Shown: positions 8,958 to 17,211, numbered from the stretch's first letter. The stretch: DNA of 36,825 bases from Promethearchaeota archaeon (GCA_019057795.1 JAHLWS010000047.1:1-36825), one strand, 5' to 3'. The notes: a model not told the origin generated them from the letters alone. Program-made: numbers and translations.

Positions 8958-9146
8958 TTATAAATCTCGTGCTTTAACGGTTTTTCTTCCATTTGCTTTA
9001 GCGCGCCGAATGGCATTGTCAAGTATCTTGATTATTATGCCATTAAATGTATCTCCATCAAGCACACCTGAGCTTGTGTTACATTCGTTTGCTTTTATAT
9101 ACTCTCGAACTTTTGATTTTACATATAGGGGTTCTACCTTAGCCAT
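8958..9146 (-). CDS. Short histone-fold protein (face-to-face/DUF1931-type)
   Basis: A 62-residue protein with the helix-strand-helix pattern of small archaeal histone-fold proteins. KSKVREYIKANE forms the first helix, the SSGVLDGDTF turn leads into a long central helix (about 33-50), and the end RAKANGRKTVKARDL is the strongly conserved terminus of this family (the usual form reads A-x-RAKANGRKTVxxxDL). Members described as face-to-face histones or DUF1931 are distinct from HMf-type nucleosomal histones and are thought to bind DNA as tetramers. A purine-rich AGAGG leads into the ATG with about 9 intervening bases, and a TATA-like CTTTATAAG lies at 9172-9180 on this strand. The Alba gene lies 333 bases upstream on the same strand, so two chromatin proteins are neighbours. 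Confidence 0.75.
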   Translation of the reverse strand: MAKVEPLYVKSKVREYIKANECNTSSGVLDGDTFNGIIIKILDNAIRRAKANGRKTVKARDL

Positions 9147-9479
9147 TTTTTTTCTTCCTCTTCTTATAATTCTTATAAAGTATTAAAAAATCAGATTATA
9201 ATTGATTTTTTATTAATATTAATTTTACCATCTGAGTTTTTAAATGTTTTGGCATATCTTAATAATCTTCCAAATAATTTTCCAAATACTATATTATTTG
9301 AAGCACTATGGAACTTAAGAAATTAAACATAAATGTGCTATTTAATTGAGGCAGAATAAAAAAAATGAAATCCTATTAACAATTCATAACATTACTATAG
9401 AACTAAGAGGGGTAAATTAAGAAAAAAAAGAGTGGTTTTATGTTATTTTGTTTTAGCGAAGAGAAATTTAGTTTTTTCT
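9147..9479. other. Gene-free stretch between histone and Alba genes
   Basis: This stretch is about 333 bases of A/T-rich DNA with no convincing reading frame. It should hold the transcript end of the Alba gene (right side, minus strand) and the promoter of the histone gene (left side, TATA-like element near 9172-9180). The only repeat seen is a pair of TTCCAAATA copies around 9269-9288, which is too short to mean much. No RNA gene was recognised. Confidence 0.5.
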
Positions 9480-9821
9480 CTATTTTGGAGGAGCAAGCAC
9501 AATTTCAATGCTTGAAACGTTGTTAGTCTGCCCGTTTTCTCCTTCGAGTTGCTCGGTACTGAGGGTAATTCCTTTGTATTCAGTTCCTTTTAAGAATCTA
9601 TTTCTTAAAATCTCACATACATCAACCGCATGGGAAATAGCTCTACCTCTGGCCTTAACTGTGCAATCTACTCCTTTATTGAGGATCATCATAGTGGCCA
9701 TAACATAATTCATAGTAGGTCTACGCCCAACAAAGACCGAATTTTCTTCTTTTCGAGGCATTCGCTTTTTTACTTCCTTTACTTCCTTTACTTCCTTTAC
9801 TTCCGTATTTTCTTCAGGCAT
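9480..9821 (-). CDS. albA: Alba chromatin/RNA-binding protein with N-terminal charged repeat
   Basis: Alba domain from about residue 25 to the end: VFVGRRPTMNYV (binding loop), KARGRAISHAVDVCEILRNRF (central helix), and NVSSIEIVL (last strand). The two lysines of Sulfolobus Alba that contact DNA (K16/K17, the acetylation site) are arginines here (R33-R34 in GRRP). The first 22 residues are an extension of repeated Val-Lys-Glu encoded by a 9-bp tandem repeat. Alba dimers coat duplex DNA and bind RNA. A GTG at 9833 is in frame, but the identical layout of AAAAAAGTG plus an A-run before the thiolase ATG (where the GTG is out of frame) suggests this GTG is part of the ribosome-binding leader. I therefore take ATG 9821 as start (113 residues). 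Confidence 0.9.
   Translation of the reverse strand: MPEENTEVKEVKEVKEVKKRMPRKEENSVFVGRRPTMNYVMATMMILNKGVDCTVKARGRAISHAVDVCEILRNRFLKGTEYKGITLSTEQLEGENGQTNNVSSIEIVLAPPK
9772..9804 (-). repeat. 9-bp tandem repeat inside the Alba gene
   Basis: Three perfect copies of ACTTCCTTT plus a 6-base partial fourth copy (plus-strand view). On the coding strand each unit encodes Lys-Glu-Val, giving the VKE repeats near the Alba N-terminus. Because the unit is a multiple of three, slippage changes only tail length, so copy number is expected to vary between strains. Confidence 0.85.
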
Positions 9822-9833
9822 TTTTTTTTTCAC

Positions 9834-10075
9834 TTTTTTGTTTTGTGTTTTTTTGTATACTGTATCGTTGTTATCTCGTAATTTTTTTATTATGATTTTT
9901 AAACTATATTTTTTAAAATATTTTTCTTCATAAAAATTTTATTATCTTACTAATAATGTGATTTAATATTCTATACTCAAAGCAATTAAAGGTGTTTTAG
10001 CAATCTACTTCTTTAAAACATTTTTAAAGAAGGTTTATAAATTAAACATAACTTTTGGAAAATCTTAAAAAAAAA
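9834..10075. other. Gene-free stretch between Alba and the insertion sequence
   Basis: This stretch is about 240 bases of AT-rich sequence. It contains the Alba upstream region on the minus strand, with TTTAAAAA/TATAGTTT-type AT elements near 9895-9925, and it ends in a run of nine A (10067-10075) that abuts the insertion sequence. No open frame with coding character was seen. Confidence 0.4.
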
Positions 10076-10096
10076 TATGAGGTTGCAAATTAATCT
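10076..10096 (+). repeat. Left terminal inverted repeat of the insertion sequence
   Basis: 21-base end beginning TATGAGGTTGC, 20/21 identical to the inverted right end. It is immediately preceded by an A9 tract. Confidence 0.9.
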
Positions 10097-10151
10097 TAGT
10101 CTTCGTTCTGTGACATCAAGATAGGCGACAAAATTAACGAAAAGTTGAAAT

Positions 10152-11867
10152 ATGACGATGATCTATTATATATTAATGAATCGAAAAACTTATTCGGAAG
10201 ATTACGATACGATAAGGATTTCTTATCCACCAGGTCTCAATAACAAGTGTATAACATGCGGAAATGATGTTTCTTACTGCTATTCAGACAATGGCAAGCT
10301 CGTCCATACCTTAGAGGGGGATATTTATCAAGTTGTCAATTATTATTCTTGTGCTAATAGAGACTGCGAGATGAGCAAGATCGTGTTCAATCCAAGCCCA
10401 CGCTATGATTATAGCGGTCGTCATTTTGGAGCTGATGTTTTTAGATTTTTCTCAAGAGAATTTTTACTTTTCGACTCAAAACCAAGTCAGATTCTCAAAC
10501 GTTTAAAATATGAACATCATTTGGATATTTCTGGTGATACAGTACGACATATTTATGAAGACGTGTTGAAATTAAAATCCTTAAAAATCGACGAAAAAAC
10601 CAAGGAGATCATCCAAGAACAAGGATTCATCTTGCTTGGGTTAGATGGTCAAGACCCTGGAGGCGATGCTCCGTCCATTTGGTGCTTCATGGACTTGTTA
10701 AGCAATCGAATCCTCGCAACTCGCAAGTTTGACTCGTTGGATTATAAAACATTACGAAAAACCATCGAAGAAATCGAAAAACTCTACGATGTTAAGATTA
10801 TCGGTTGGGTTAGCGATAAACAGAGCGTGATCACTAAATGCCACGACGAATATTACTCCGATATACCTCACCAATACTGCCAATTCCATTTTCTCAGAAA
10901 CACGTGGCGGCACTTGTCGGCTTTAGATAGCAGGGTGTACATACCACTGAAAAAAGCAATTAACGAACTTTATATTCACAATGCATCGCCAAATTCCAAG
11001 GTACATTTTGAAAACGTAGGAAAAGTTTCTGTCCGTGAAGCTTTTGAAAATACGGATAAGGATCTCCAGACGATGCTCAAGGTCAAGAATAAAACGTTAA
11101 AAGAGTTACGGGGCACATGGCTGTATGAAACGGTTGAAAAATACGCGAATGACATGGATTCGGTAAGGATATCTCTTGATCCGACCTATCGCTTCACTAA
11201 GATCATGAGCAAGACAATAACATCGTTGAAAGAGCCCCTTGATGAAGTCAAGCAACTTTACGAGGATGTGAAATCATTATTCGTGCGTTTCCAAGAGATT
11301 CGAGCGATATTTGGAGACGAATCATTGTCTCGAAACGCTAAAGTTAAGAAGCTTGACCGTGCTTACGAGAAAATTCTTGCAACCGTTAAAGAGAGGGACT
11401 CCACAACAAATTGGGAGGAAAGTAGATCGTTCTTGCCCAGCAAGAAAAAATCAGCCATGGAGATCATGGGCGAATGGTGTCGTCTGTGGAGGTCGTATCT
11501 CCCAGGTCTCTTTCAGTATTACAACTTTCCAAGAGCCGTTAAAACGAACATGGACTTGGAGAAAGGATTTAGCGTGCAGAAACAAGCAATTTTTAACCGA
11601 GTAGCGAAAGCAAATGTCTGGCGCATGGTTGCCACTCGAGGAGAAGATTACTTGCGGATAAAACATTGTGAATTGGACGAACTGGCATCTGACATCGTTT
11701 TGCAATATTCTGAAGAAGTGGTGAAGCAATTACGAGCAGAACTAAGCTCTAGCATCAAGGAAATATCTGCCATGGGTCGTGCGAGAAGTAAGCGTTATGA
11801 ACGATTTGATGTAGATGTAATTCACTACTATCGACAAAATAAGAAAAAAAAGGAGGCAGCAATTTAG
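10152..11867 (+). CDS. DDE transposase with zinc-finger N-terminus (IS256/MULE-like)
   Basis: A 571-residue transposase. The N-terminus has two cysteine pairs (C33-x2-C36 and C67-x4-C72) likely to bind zinc. The catalytic domain shows LLGLDGQ (D165), WVSDKQ (D222), the C243-x2-H246 pair just after the second Asp that marks IS256/Mutator-type enzymes, a long helical insertion (about 260-450), and a candidate third acid E470 in NMDLEKGFS. It cuts and joins the element's ends. It lies wholly within the inverted repeats, 55 bases from the left end and 9 from the right. Start ATG 10152; ATGs at 10158 and 10176 are also possible. I could not assign it to a named IS family. Confidence 0.85.
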   Translation: MTMIYYILMNRKTYSEDYDTIRISYPPGLNNKCITCGNDVSYCYSDNGKLVHTLEGDIYQVVNYYSCANRDCEMSKIVFNPSPRYDYSGRHFGADVFRFFSREFLLFDSKPSQILKRLKYEHHLDISGDTVRHIYEDVLKLKSLKIDEKTKEIIQEQGFILLGLDGQDPGGDAPSIWCFMDLLSNRILATRKFDSLDYKTLRKTIEEIEKLYDVKIIGWVSDKQSVITKCHDEYYSDIPHQYCQFHFLRNTWRHLSALDSRVYIPLKKAINELYIHNASPNSKVHFENVGKVSVREAFENTDKDLQTMLKVKNKTLKELRGTWLYETVEKYANDMDSVRISLDPTYRFTKIMSKTITSLKEPLDEVKQLYEDVKSLFVRFQEIRAIFGDESLSRNAKVKKLDRAYEKILATVKERDSTTNWEESRSFLPSKKKSAMEIMGEWCRLWRSYLPGLFQYYNFPRAVKTNMDLEKGFSVQKQAIFNRVAKANVWRMVATRGEDYLRIKHCELDELASDIVLQYSEEVVKQLRAELSSSIKEISAMGRARSKRYERFDVDVIHYYRQNKKKKEAAI

Positions 11868-11876
11868 TCGGAGGTG

Positions 11877-11897
11877 AGATTAATTTGCGACCTCATA
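11877..11897 (-). repeat. Right terminal inverted repeat of the insertion sequence
   Basis: Inverted copy of the left end (20/21). It ends in CCTCATA and is followed by an A8 tract. It lies 9 bases after the transposase stop. Confidence 0.9.
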
Positions 11898-11929
11898 AAA
11901 AAAAATAAAAAAAAAAAAGATATAAATAA

Positions 11930-12154
11930 TTATAAACCTTTCATCTTCACTCCAAGAAACATCAGAAACCATGCGAGAAAAACTAGGACCATCGCAATCA
12001 TACCCCATACTTCAGCGGAGCTGAATGCTCCAAGAGCCAAAGCTGGAAGTACATTGGTATATCCTAATAATAATTCACTTAATACAAACAATCCTCCTGC
12101 TAATACGAGGAACGATATAATTACAGTTATTTTTGTTGGTGGTGTCCAAGCCAT
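11930..12154 (-). CDS. Small two-TM membrane protein (possible signal-peptidase-complex-like subunit)
   Basis: A 74-residue protein with two hydrophobic helices (about 9-31 and 47-69) joined by a short polar loop. Positive residues at the very N-terminus (K8) and C-terminus (K70, K72) predict both ends inside. It lies 118 bases downstream of the signal peptidase gene on the same strand and may share its transcript. A two-helix hairpin with both ends cytoplasmic, next to a Sec11-type peptidase, recalls eukaryotic SPC12/SPCS1, but I see no diagnostic sequence motif, so this is only a suggestion. The insertion sequence ends 32 bases beyond its stop codon, so the gene itself is intact. Confidence 0.6.
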   Translation of the reverse strand: MAWTPPTKITVIISFLVLAGGLFVLSELLLGYTNVLPALALGAFSSAEVWGMIAMVLVFLAWFLMFLGVKMKGL

Positions 12155-12272
12155 TTAATATCGCCTAATTTATGAAAATAAATTGTGTAATTAATATTTA
12201 ATAATTATTGATATATAAGTTTAATTTACATAAACAAGAAGTAAATATTTGATTTCATTTGATTTAATTTAA

Positions 12273-12941
12273 TTAATTTGTTTTTGGGGGTTGCTTCTCA
12301 AAATATTCTTGGTTTTTTTCATTAATTTTCTTTTGATCTTCATCTTCATCTTCACCTTGAAAAATATCCCAAATTATGCTTATTACGAGGAACCCTGATA
12401 CTATGATTAGTAAAGGAATTAATAACCCAGACTCTGTTAAAAGAATCTTTACCCATCCAATATATGGTATCCCCCCAATTACTACACCTATTATACAAGA
12501 CTCTGGGACAGGTGCTCGATCAGGTAGCGAGTTAGCGTCCCCTTTTGTCCTAAAATACCATGTATCCCCTACTAAATACTTATCAACGACACGATGGACA
12601 ATAGGTTCTTCAGGAGCACCTATCCATAATCCGCGAGCGTCAAATACTATAACATCTCCATTTTTATCTTCAGCTGTACCATTTTTTATATCTTCAGGAT
12701 TGGCGCCCATTACAAATAATAAGTCTCCTTCGCGAATACTGGGCTCCATAGAGCCAGAAACTACGATAACTATAGGAGCTTCAGTATTAAGAGCAACTTG
12801 TAAACCAAAATAGACTACAAAGGAGCCGAAGAACGCAATACATATCATTACAGCAGCAATAATTATTTTTTTGTGAGATATGGGCTTTTTTTCTTTTTCC
12901 TTTTCTTCTTCTTTTGAGTTCTTCAAATTATTCGTATACAT
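12273..12941 (-). CDS. Signal peptidase I, archaeal/ER (Sec11) type
   Basis: A 222-residue membrane protease. A charged cytoplasmic N-tail (1-24) is followed by TM1 (about 25-48) and then the catalytic region: S64 in SGSMEPS (nucleophile), GD73LL, H116 in EPIVHRV (base, the archaeal/ER replacement for the bacterial lysine), and GD135ANSLPD. A second TM (about 172-193) and an acidic cytoplasmic tail close the protein. It removes signal peptides from Sec-exported proteins on the outer face of the membrane; the M28 peptidase in this window is a plausible substrate. A strong AAGGAGAT lies about 11 bases before ATG 12941. The second TM and extended acidic tail are longer than in minimal archaeal enzymes. 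Confidence 0.93.
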   Translation of the reverse strand: MYTNNLKNSKEEEKEKEKKPISHKKIIIAAVMICIAFFGSFVVYFGLQVALNTEAPIVIVVSGSMEPSIREGDLLFVMGANPEDIKNGTAEDKNGDVIVFDARGLWIGAPEEPIVHRVVDKYLVGDTWYFRTKGDANSLPDRAPVPESCIIGVVIGGIPYIGWVKILLTESGLLIPLLIIVSGFLVISIIWDIFQGEDEDEDQKKINEKNQEYFEKQPPKTN

Positions 12942-13178
12942 CTTTTTAAAAATCTCCTTTCTCTTGTCTAAATAAATAAAGATGGTAATATATATTTTGT
13001 TCTAACTCTAATATAAGATTCAAAATATCGAATAGAGTTATTTTATACGCTTTTTGACCTTTTGATATAGAAATGGTTCTATAGATAGTATTTTATATAA
13101 TAGCATCTTAAAATATTTGTATTAAACTAATTAAAACATAAAACATCTTAAAAACTCATAAGGTTGAGGATTTATTAC

Positions 13179-13694
13179 ATGTTTTTAGAAGATCCAGTCA
13201 TAAAAGAATATATTATTGAAGATATTGTAAGAGAAGTTAATCAAAAAGGACTTAATATCGATAAAATTTATGTCGAAAGTTTTATTGACAATTTTCTTGA
13301 CGAATACGAACGATTACCAAAAAAAAGTGAAATTAATCCTATTGTTTCAAGTTATATTAAAATGATCGAAGAGAGTGCACCAATAATTGAAATATCTCAA
13401 AATTCTGGTGAATTTGATTCAAATATAGATGTGATTGAACCCGTAGTTAAAAGTTTTCTTCAGAAAAAAAACTTAATTAACTCAATTAAAAGTGAAGGGC
13501 TTTTCTGTCGCACAGGAGAAATGCTAGTTATTCCAAAACCAGAGGGGCGCAGATTATGTCCAATATGCGATAATGTAAACTTGTACAAAATCCATGAAAC
13601 AATCGATCGGACAGATATTATTTGCGATTATCCTAAAATTTACGGAAAGAAATATACATGTAGCGGTTGTGGAACTGTTTGGAAGGAAAAGTAA
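13179..13694 (+). CDS. Unknown protein with C-terminal zinc ribbon
   Basis: About 171 residues from ATG 13179. A TTG at 13164 is also in frame, but GAGGAT before the ATG fits a ribosome-binding site for the later start. The first 110 residues are helical and acidic with no motif I know; the C-terminal third has CPICDN and CSGCGTVWK separated by about 38 residues, a four-cysteine zinc ribbon like those of transcription and translation factors. It stands alone between divergently and co-oriented genes. A nucleic-acid- or protein-binding role is possible from the ribbon; nothing more can be said. Confidence 0.65.
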   Translation: MFLEDPVIKEYIIEDIVREVNQKGLNIDKIYVESFIDNFLDEYERLPKKSEINPIVSSYIKMIEESAPIIEISQNSGEFDSNIDVIEPVVKSFLQKKNLINSIKSEGLFCRTGEMLVIPKPEGRRLCPICDNVNLYKIHETIDRTDIICDYPKIYGKKYTCSGCGTVWKEK

Positions 13695-13891
13695 ATTTTG
13701 TAAGATAACGTTACAAGTCTTAATGATTAAGCTAAGTTGCGTTCCTTTCCCTCAATAAAGCGATCAATTTTTAGAAAAATCTGATTATATTTCTTAAATT
13801 TTAAAACTATAAATTTTAAATAGTTCAATGTTTAAAATTAAATTAAAATAAAAAATTGAGTTTCTTTTATTAAAAATTAAAAGTGTTAATT

Positions 13892-14851
13892 ATGGAAGCA
13901 GATTATGCAATAATTTATAATCCTGTTGCTGGAAAACCAGAACAGACCAAGAAAGATGTAGAATATGCAAAAAAGTGTTTAGATGATTTTAAAATTTCTT
14001 ACAAGTTATTCAAAACAGAATTTGCAGGACATGCTATAAGTCTGGCTAACCAGTTAGCAAAAGAAGGATATCGTGTCATCGGAGCTGGCGGAGATGGAAC
14101 TTGTAATGAAGTTTTTCACGGCGTTATTAGCTCTAATTCAGGGGCTTTATGTGGATTTATACCAATGGGTTCTGGAAACGACATCCCTGCGGCAATTGGA
14201 ATCACAGCTGACATTAAAAGAGCATGCGAAATTATAGCAGAAAATCATACTAGTAAGTCAGATATTGGGTTCGCCAAAACGGACGAAGGAGTGGAGCGGT
14301 ACTTTCTGGGCATTGGAAGTCAGGGATTTGACGGTGAGGTGGCTAGAAGATCAAATGAAAATAAAGATAAAAATTATAATGCGATTATTCTAAAAACATT
14401 ATTCTCGTGGAAAAGTAGAGAGATAAGGGTCACAATGGATAACGATACTTACGAAGGCATGGCAAACTTGGCTGCAGTAGGTAATGGAGGAGCTTATGGG
14501 GGAGGGATGTATGTATGTCAAAGAGCAAAAGTTGATGATGGGTTATTTGATATAAGTGTAGTAAATATTGGAAAAGTTAAACTTCTTTTTCAATTTAAAA
14601 GGATGTATAACGCATCGCTTTTGCCCCATCCTGATATTTCTGAATATCAAAGCAAAAAAGTGAGAATTGAAATGAAAAATCCTGAAGATGAGCCTTACGT
14701 GTGTCAAGTTGACGGCGAGGTTTTAGGAACCCTTCCAATTACATATGAAAGTATTAAAGACGGCTATGAATTTATTCGTCCCAAAATAAACGAAGTCGCA
14801 GAAGCATTTAAAGAGAAGTATGGAAGATACTTCTATATATATGAACATTAA
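13892..14851 (+). CDS. Lipid kinase of the diacylglycerol-kinase/YegS/sphingosine-kinase family
   Basis: A 319-residue protein with the DAGK catalytic signature: IYNPVAGK (8-15), the nucleotide-binding GAGGDGTCNE (64-73), and PMGSGNDIP (91-99), followed by the beta-sandwich domain with GNGGAYGGGM and the C-terminal QVDGEVLG. These enzymes phosphorylate lipid alcohols with ATP; in an archaeon the substrate is likely an isoprenoid glycerol or polyprenol lipid, which cannot be read from sequence. The ATG at 13892 is preferred over the in-frame GTG at 13883 because family members start just before the YxIIYNPxAG strand. A methyltransferase gene follows after 46 bases on the same strand. Confidence 0.85.
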   Translation: MEADYAIIYNPVAGKPEQTKKDVEYAKKCLDDFKISYKLFKTEFAGHAISLANQLAKEGYRVIGAGGDGTCNEVFHGVISSNSGALCGFIPMGSGNDIPAAIGITADIKRACEIIAENHTSKSDIGFAKTDEGVERYFLGIGSQGFDGEVARRSNENKDKNYNAIILKTLFSWKSREIRVTMDNDTYEGMANLAAVGNGGAYGGGMYVCQRAKVDDGLFDISVVNIGKVKLLFQFKRMYNASLLPHPDISEYQSKKVRIEMKNPEDEPYVCQVDGEVLGTLPITYESIKDGYEFIRPKINEVAEAFKEKYGRYFYIYEH

Positions 14852-14897
14852 ATAATATTTTATTTTCTTTTGAGAATTTAATTACCTAAGTATTGAT

Positions 14898-15518
14898 ATG
14901 CCTGACTGGGACGATATATTCACAAAACGAGGTAAAGTCTTTACAAATCCACATCAAGATATGGAAAGATTAACCAGAATCTTTAAGGATAGTGGCGTTC
15001 AGCGGGTTTTAGACTTAGGGTGTGGAACCGGCCGGCATCTATTGTTTTTCTCAAAGAAAGGGTTTGACGTTTATGGTTTAGATGGATCGCTAAAAGGTTT
15101 AGAGATTGCTAAAAATTGGTTAGATGAAGAAAATTTATCAGCAAAACTAACTCATCAGAGAATTGATCAAAAATTTCCTTATGAAAATGATTTTTTTGAT
15201 GTCGTTATCTCAATTCAAGTAATTCATCATAATTTAATGAAAGAAATACTCTTTTCCGTTAAAGAAATTGAGCGAGTCTTAAAACCAAAAGGATTTATTT
15301 TTATCACAGTTCCTTTTCTTCAAGCTTTTAACGTAAATAAGTGGGAATTAAAAAAAGTCGAAAAAAGAACCTATATTCCTCAATCAGGTCCAGAGGAGGG
15401 GCTTCCTCATCATTTTTTTACAATAGCAGAACTAAAACGTGTTTTTAGCGCTTTTGAATTGTTAGAAATATATATAGACAAAACTAATCATCGTGCAATC
15501 TTAGGAACAAAGAAATAA
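14898..15518 (+). CDS. Class I SAM-dependent methyltransferase
   Basis: A 206-residue Rossmann methyltransferase of the Methyltransf_11 type. Motif I is VLDLGCGTGRH (37-47), the SAM-ribose acidic residue is D62 in VYGLDGS, and the post-II segment is FDVVISIQVIHH, followed by LKPKGFIFITVP (motif III). Substrate unknown; the N-terminal WDDIFTKRGKVF leader is shared with many small-molecule or lipid/quinone-type methyltransferases. It lies 46 bases after the lipid kinase gene, possibly in one unit. It converges on the M28 peptidase gene, the two stops being only about 14 bases apart. Confidence 0.85.
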   Translation: MPDWDDIFTKRGKVFTNPHQDMERLTRIFKDSGVQRVLDLGCGTGRHLLFFSKKGFDVYGLDGSLKGLEIAKNWLDEENLSAKLTHQRIDQKFPYENDFFDVVISIQVIHHNLMKEILFSVKEIERVLKPKGFIFITVPFLQAFNVNKWELKKVEKRTYIPQSGPEEGLPHHFFTIAELKRVFSAFELLEIYIDKTNHRAILGTKK

Positions 15519-15532
15519 AATGCAATATTCAT

Positions 15533-16697
15533 TTAGACTGAATTTTTAAGTTTGATTAACCTTGAACGAATGATTAATAAAACTGATGCTATACCGATGA
15601 TTGGTAAAAAAATCATAATTAAAGTCAATAAATCAGAATCAGGAAGGTTAAAATCGTCGTTCCACGGAAAATCACCTTGAAATTGGTTGTTGGTTTCTAA
15701 GTAATTATTATAAATAAATTGCTCTACTGTTTTTCCCGTTACTTCGAGACTATAATTTGAAATATGAGATAAATTATCTTCGGTCGTGTGATGGTAAGGC
15801 CAATCGGGGTTATCCCAAAAGTTAATGATTAAATCTGCTGAGGGAATTCCATAATTTACAAATGGCAAGTGGTCATCAGTAATGGAATTGATTATTGGAT
15901 CAGAAGGAAATTGGTAAGTATATCCTAATTCTCTACCGGTCTCAAATAATTCGTTCAATAATGAGGAGGTTGAATGTTGTTCGCTAATAAATTTTAAATT
16001 TGCTCCTCCAACCATATCTAATAATAACATCGCATCAAAATGCTCCTCAGAAGAATTATAAAAGTTTTCAATGTCTTGTACAAATTTTATAGAACCTTCG
16101 CGCCAGTTCCAACCTAATATTCCATGGCTATTATCAACACCTTGATCTTCCGCATCAAAAAATAAAAACCAAATTTGTACAGACAGATTTTGTCTTCTGT
16201 TATATAAAACTTTAGCAAGTTCTATTAAAACAGCGCTACCACTTGCACCATCGTTGGCCCCTGGAACGGGTGAGTTCTGATTTACGCTATCTTTCGTGGC
16301 TCTCGCCCTTGAGTCGTAATGGGCGCCTAAAATTAAAATATTAGTAAAGTTTTCGTTCATTTTAAACAACACATTTTGACAGTCAACCGAATGAATTGTA
16401 AAGTTATGAAGAGTGTAGTTGATCGAAGGATCGATATCTTGAAATTTTGAGACGAAATATTTCGCACAATCTTCTCTACCTTGAGTTCCAGGTGTTCTAT
16501 AATGAGTTGTATTGATGTTAATTTGGTCAGCTATATAATTATAGGCATTGTCGCCATTAAATTGTAATTCAATGTCAATATTTGTGAAGTTATCATTATT
16601 GAATAAAAGGAATATTGGAAAAATAATGGGAATAACTACTATTAACGAAATTAAAAAGATTAGAATTAATTTAAAAGTTTTTTTTATTAAAAATCAC
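15533..16697 (-). CDS. Exported M28 zinc aminopeptidase, reading frame broken once near the signal peptide
   Basis: M28 metallopeptidase: ILGAHYDSRA (first zinc His/Asp), PGANDGASG (bridging Asp), FFDAEDQG (catalytic and zinc acids), LLLDMVGG, and YHHTTEDN (last zinc His). A C-terminal hydrophobic helix followed by SRLIKLKNS should anchor it outside the cell. The catalytic part is open from GTG 16372, but coding sequence clearly extends upstream (Y-R-TPGTQGRE, FVSKF) to about 16636. A one-base slip at a six-base homopolymer (16619-16624) then joins it to a frame from GTG 16697 that encodes a hydrophobic signal sequence, for a 387-residue product. One extra base, perhaps a sequencing error, is the simplest reading. 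It likely digests exported or scavenged peptides. Confidence 0.8.
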
Positions 16698-16774
16698 CAG
16701 TATGATATTGCTTGAAATTACTAAATATTATCTTACAAAATTAAAATAAAAAATAAATAATAAAAAATTTGTGT

Positions 16775-17209
16775 TTAGGCTGGTTCAAAACCTAAATCTA
16801 TTTTTGTTTCACCTTTTAATTCTGTCTCTAAAAATATAGATTTTACTGGCATACCTACGCTAATTGTTTCTGGTTTACTTTCATCTACACCTACTAATTG
16901 ACCACTAACCATTGGTCCTTCGTCAAGCTTAATAACCGAGAAACAATATGGTTTATTTCTATCGTATCCTTTCTCTACAAAAAAAGGTGTACCTACAGTA
17001 ATGCATGTAAAGGCAGCAATTTTGCCTTTTCCTGACATCTCAACCCATTTCATATTAGTTGAATTACATTTTGTGCATAATCTTCTAACAGGTACATATT
17101 GTTCGCCACAATCTTTGCATTTTGAACCCATCAATTTTTTATTACGAATATAATCCAAATAACTTTCTATTGTAAACTCTTTATCTGCTTCTGTCATTTT
17201 TCTTTTCAC
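16775..17209 (-). CDS. Zn-ribbon/OB-fold (DUF35) partner of thiolase
   Basis: A 144-residue protein: an N-terminal helix, a rubredoxin-like zinc ribbon with C31-x2-C34 and C45-x2-C48, and then an OB-fold domain containing the GKGKIAAFT-type strand. In archaea such proteins sit beside thiolases and bind the CoA moiety, forming a shared channel in the acetoacetyl-CoA thiolase/HMG-CoA synthase complex. Here the thiolase gene ends 2 bases before it, but HMG-CoA synthase is not adjacent, so the pair may serve degradation rather than mevalonate synthesis. A GAGGTGA ribosome-binding site overlaps the thiolase stop and sits 8 bases before ATG 17209. Confidence 0.9.
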   Translation of the reverse strand: MKRKMTEADKEFTIESYLDYIRNKKLMGSKCKDCGEQYVPVRRLCTKCNSTNMKWVEMSGKGKIAAFTCITVGTPFFVEKGYDRNKPYCFSVIKLDEGPMVSGQLVGVDESKPETISVGMPVKSIFLETELKGETKIDLGFEPA

Positions 17210-17211
17210 CT

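Larger units (their letters stand above)
10076..11897 (+). mobile_element. Complete insertion sequence (about 1.82 kb) with terminal inverted repeats
   Basis: The left end (10076-10096) begins TATGAGGTTGC and the right end (11877-11897) is its inverted copy. The 21-base ends match at 20 positions (a single T/C difference at the ninth base). One transposase gene fills the interior. Nine A (10067-10075) flank the left end and eight A (11898-11905) the right, consistent with an 8- or 9-bp target duplication in an A-tract, although an A-run target makes the duplication impossible to prove. The interior is visibly richer in G and C than its neighbours, a sign of recent arrival. Intact ends and an intact gene suggest it may still be mobile. 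Confidence 0.9.

Noticed and set aside
11311..11729. Two open frames overlapping the transposase
   Set aside because: They are alternative frames of a region whose main frame has clear transposase motifs (E470 region). No programmed frameshift site is needed because the main frame is complete.
12376..12813. 145-residue plus-strand frame opposite the signal peptidase
   Set aside because: The minus strand carries the Ser-His-Asp catalytic motifs; the plus frame is proline/serine-rich antisense translation.
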